5,989 bases of DNA from Betaproteobacteria bacterium. GTDB lineage: Bacteria; Pseudomonadota; Gammaproteobacteria; Burkholderiales; SG8-39. The notes below the pieces were generated by a model. The model saw only the letters and a program-made list of their open reading frames with translations. It did no database searches and had not been told where the DNA came from. The position numbers and the translations under genes are program-made. Positions 4,869-5,989 of this stretch are shown here, piece by piece; position 1 is the stretch's first letter; each line of letters opens with the position of its first letter. The stretch is taken from contig JAFAGU010000256.1 in the NCBI GenBank assembly GCA_019237595.1, positions 1 through 5,989 on the forward strand, written 5' to 3'.

Positions 4869-5894
4869 TTAATTAAAGACTGGTTGGTAATCCGTTCCTC
4901 GGGCCAACATCGCCCAGGCGATGCGCGTCGTCTTGTTGGCGAGCGCCGCGGCCGCCACGTTCGGGTGGCGGCGATCGGCTATACGCATCACCCACTTGCT
5001 GAGCGGGTCGTCCTTCGCCCTGGCGGTGCGGATGACAGCGCGAGCCCCGTGAATCAGGAGGCTGCGTAAGTAGGCATCGCCGCGCTTGCTGATGCCAAGC
5101 ATTCGCTCCTTGCCACCTGAGCTGTGCTGCTTTGGCGTCAGACCGATCGAGGCCGACATCTGGCGGCCGTTCCTGAACTGACGAGCATCGCCTACCGTGG
5201 CGAGCATCGCTGTGGCGATGATTGGGCCCACGCCGCGTAGCTGCATCAGGCGCTTTGCCGCGGGCTCAGACTTGGCGATCTGCTCGATCTCACGGTCAAG
5301 CTCGGCGATACGCTCGTCGAGCACAACCAGTTCGTCTCTCAAGCCGCGCAACAGCCGGCGAAACCTCGCCGTGAGACCGTTGCCCTCGTCCTCAAGCCAG
5401 CGGGGCAGAGCACGGCGCAAGTGTAATAGCTCGCGCGGAGCAACCAGCCCGTACTCGGCAACGAGTCCCCTGATCTGGTTCGCTTTGGCGCTTCGCTGCT
5501 CAACCAGGCTCGCTCTCACGCGGTGCAGCGCCTGGATGTCCTGCTGCTCGACCGTCTTCACCGGCACGAACCTCATCCCCGGACGCCCCATCGCCTCGCA
5601 GATCGCCTCCGCATCCGCCGCATCGTGCTTGTTGCTCTTCACGTAGGGCTTCACGAATTGCGGTGCAATGAGCTTCACTCGGAAGCCAAGTTTCTGCAGC
5701 TCGCGCGCCCAGTGATGCGCTCCGCCGCAGGCCTCCATGCCAACCTCACCGCCTGGCTCGAGCTTCTCTCTGAGCACGTCGATCCAGTCCTCACGTCGCA
5801 GACGCCGGCGCCACGTCGTTCTCTCCGAACGATCAACACCGTGAACTTGGAACACGCTCTTTGCCAAATCTACGCCAACGCGACTAAGCTTCAT
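4869..5894 (-). CDS. IS110-family (IS1111 group) transposase/recombinase
   Basis: 341-aa RNA-guided recombinase, full family length. The N-terminal RuvC-like DEDD domain shows Asp9 (VGVDLAKSVFQVHG, 6-19), Glu54 (GMEACGGAHHWA, 52-63) and Asp91/Asp94 (NKHDAADAEAI, 88-98). A helical, charged coiled-coil-like middle runs from about 175 to 215. The C-terminal Transposase_20 domain has LRGVGPIIATAML (219-231) and GLTPKQHSSGG (251-261); Ser258/Ser259 is the likely catalytic serine region of the family. ISKRGDAYLR (268-277) and the ending ALANKTTRIAWAML (317-330) are typical of IS1111 members. ATG 5894 is chosen over an in-frame GTG at 5927 because a GGGGGAGGGG ribosome site lies five bases upstream. 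Proposed partner: the RNA encoded downstream at 4660-4860. I see no frameshift or lost catalytic residue. Confidence 0.95.
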   Translation of the reverse strand: MKLSRVGVDLAKSVFQVHGVDRSERTTWRRRLRREDWIDVLREKLEPGGEVGMEACGGAHHWARELQKLGFRVKLIAPQFVKPYVKSNKHDAADAEAICEAMGRPGMRFVPVKTVEQQDIQALHRVRASLVEQRSAKANQIRGLVAEYGLVAPRELLHLRRALPRWLEDEGNGLTARFRRLLRGLRDELVVLDERIAELDREIEQIAKSEPAAKRLMQLRGVGPIIATAMLATVGDARQFRNGRQMSASIGLTPKQHSSGGKERMLGISKRGDAYLRSLLIHGARAVIRTARAKDDPLSKWVMRIADRRHPNVAAAALANKTTRIAWAMLARGTDYQPVFN

Positions 5895-5960
5895 TGCGAC
5901 CCCTCCCCCTATCGACTCGTTGCTCACGTTTCCAGTCTGGCACTTCGATGCCGTTTAGGT
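5895..5960 (-). other. IS upstream (LE) leader
   Basis: A short non-coding leader between the inverted repeat and the transposase start. It holds the strong purine-rich ribosome site just before ATG 5894 and no visible -35/-10 of its own, in line with expression from a joined-end promoter. Confidence 0.5.
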
Positions 5961-5974
5961 GAGGAGGGGTCCAT
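5961..5974 (-). repeat. IS subterminal inverted repeat, upstream (LE) side
   Basis: Reads ATGGACCCCTCCTC on the minus strand, perfect partner of 4621-4634. It is followed outward by five bases and the duplicated TG core (5980-5981). The last eight bases of the window, CTTTGGGT (5982-5989), are the right half of the interrupted target. Confidence 0.85.
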
Positions 5975-5989
5975 CCCATTGCTTTGGGT

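Larger units (their letters stand above)
4618..5981 (-). mobile_element. IS110-family insertion sequence, IS1111 group, complete
   Basis: A 1364-bp element holding one full-length DEDD transposase on the minus strand, a short upstream end (5895-5981) and a long non-coding downstream end (4618-4868). The ends are set by 14-bp perfect inverted repeats at 4621-4634 and 5961-5974. These sit three bases inside the downstream end and seven inside the upstream end (counting one TG core copy); subterminal repeats with this kind of asymmetry are a trait of the IS1111 group, whereas IS110-group elements lack them. There is no longer target duplication, only TG. Everything needed for movement appears intact. 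Exact ends are inferred from the TG duplication, the restored target and the junction promoter. Confidence 0.8.

Noticed and set aside
4719..5069. Plus-strand open frame of 116 codons across the IS non-coding end
   Set aside because: It runs antisense into the transposase and through the structured guide-RNA region, has no ribosome site, and its residues resemble no family.

Overview
High-GC bacterial DNA, most likely from a betaproteobacterium (Burkholderiales-like). The main pointer is an orphan Bug/TctC periplasmic binding protein with no TctA/TctB partner genes, a hallmark of that group; tight minus-strand gene packing fits. This placement is inference. No rRNA, tRNA or CRISPR array was seen.

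Layout. (1) 3-1637, plus strand: a three-part flavoprotein (cyclic-nucleotide-binding domain, thioredoxin-like linker, thioredoxin-reductase-like domain without the CxxC). It is open at the left edge of the window. (2) 3159-1666, minus strand: a compact operon of a DUF2892 membrane protein, an ECF sigma factor, a small CPMC membrane protein and an isoprenylcysteine-methyltransferase-like membrane enzyme. The first three are joined by 4-base start/stop overlaps, the last follows after 11 bases. (3) 4223-3264, minus strand: the secreted TctC/Bug solute-binding protein. (4) 4224-4330: a divergent intergenic region with inverted repeats. (5) 4331-4582, plus strand: a small HTH-like protein, possibly from a leaderless transcript. 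(6) 4618-5981: a complete IS110-family element of the IS1111 group, with its transposase on the minus strand and 14-bp subterminal inverted repeats.

The insertion sequence is the most interesting part. Its 248-base non-coding end downstream of the transposase (4621-4868) reads as a guide (bridge/seek) RNA. It shows two stem-loop domains. The first carries segments matching the two halves of the present insertion site, the second carries segments matching the two element ends, all in the order and strand sense expected of IS110-family bridge RNAs. A 2-base TG duplication sets the ends. Excising the element restores a sequence resembling a palindromic intergenic repeat about 330 bases away. Joining the ends as a circle would build a TTGCAA-17-TACAAT promoter facing the transposase. 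The separate signs agree, but all were read by eye.

The second point of interest is the sigma-factor operon. It has no recognisable classical anti-sigma gene but does have two small CxxC membrane proteins and a membrane methyltransferase.
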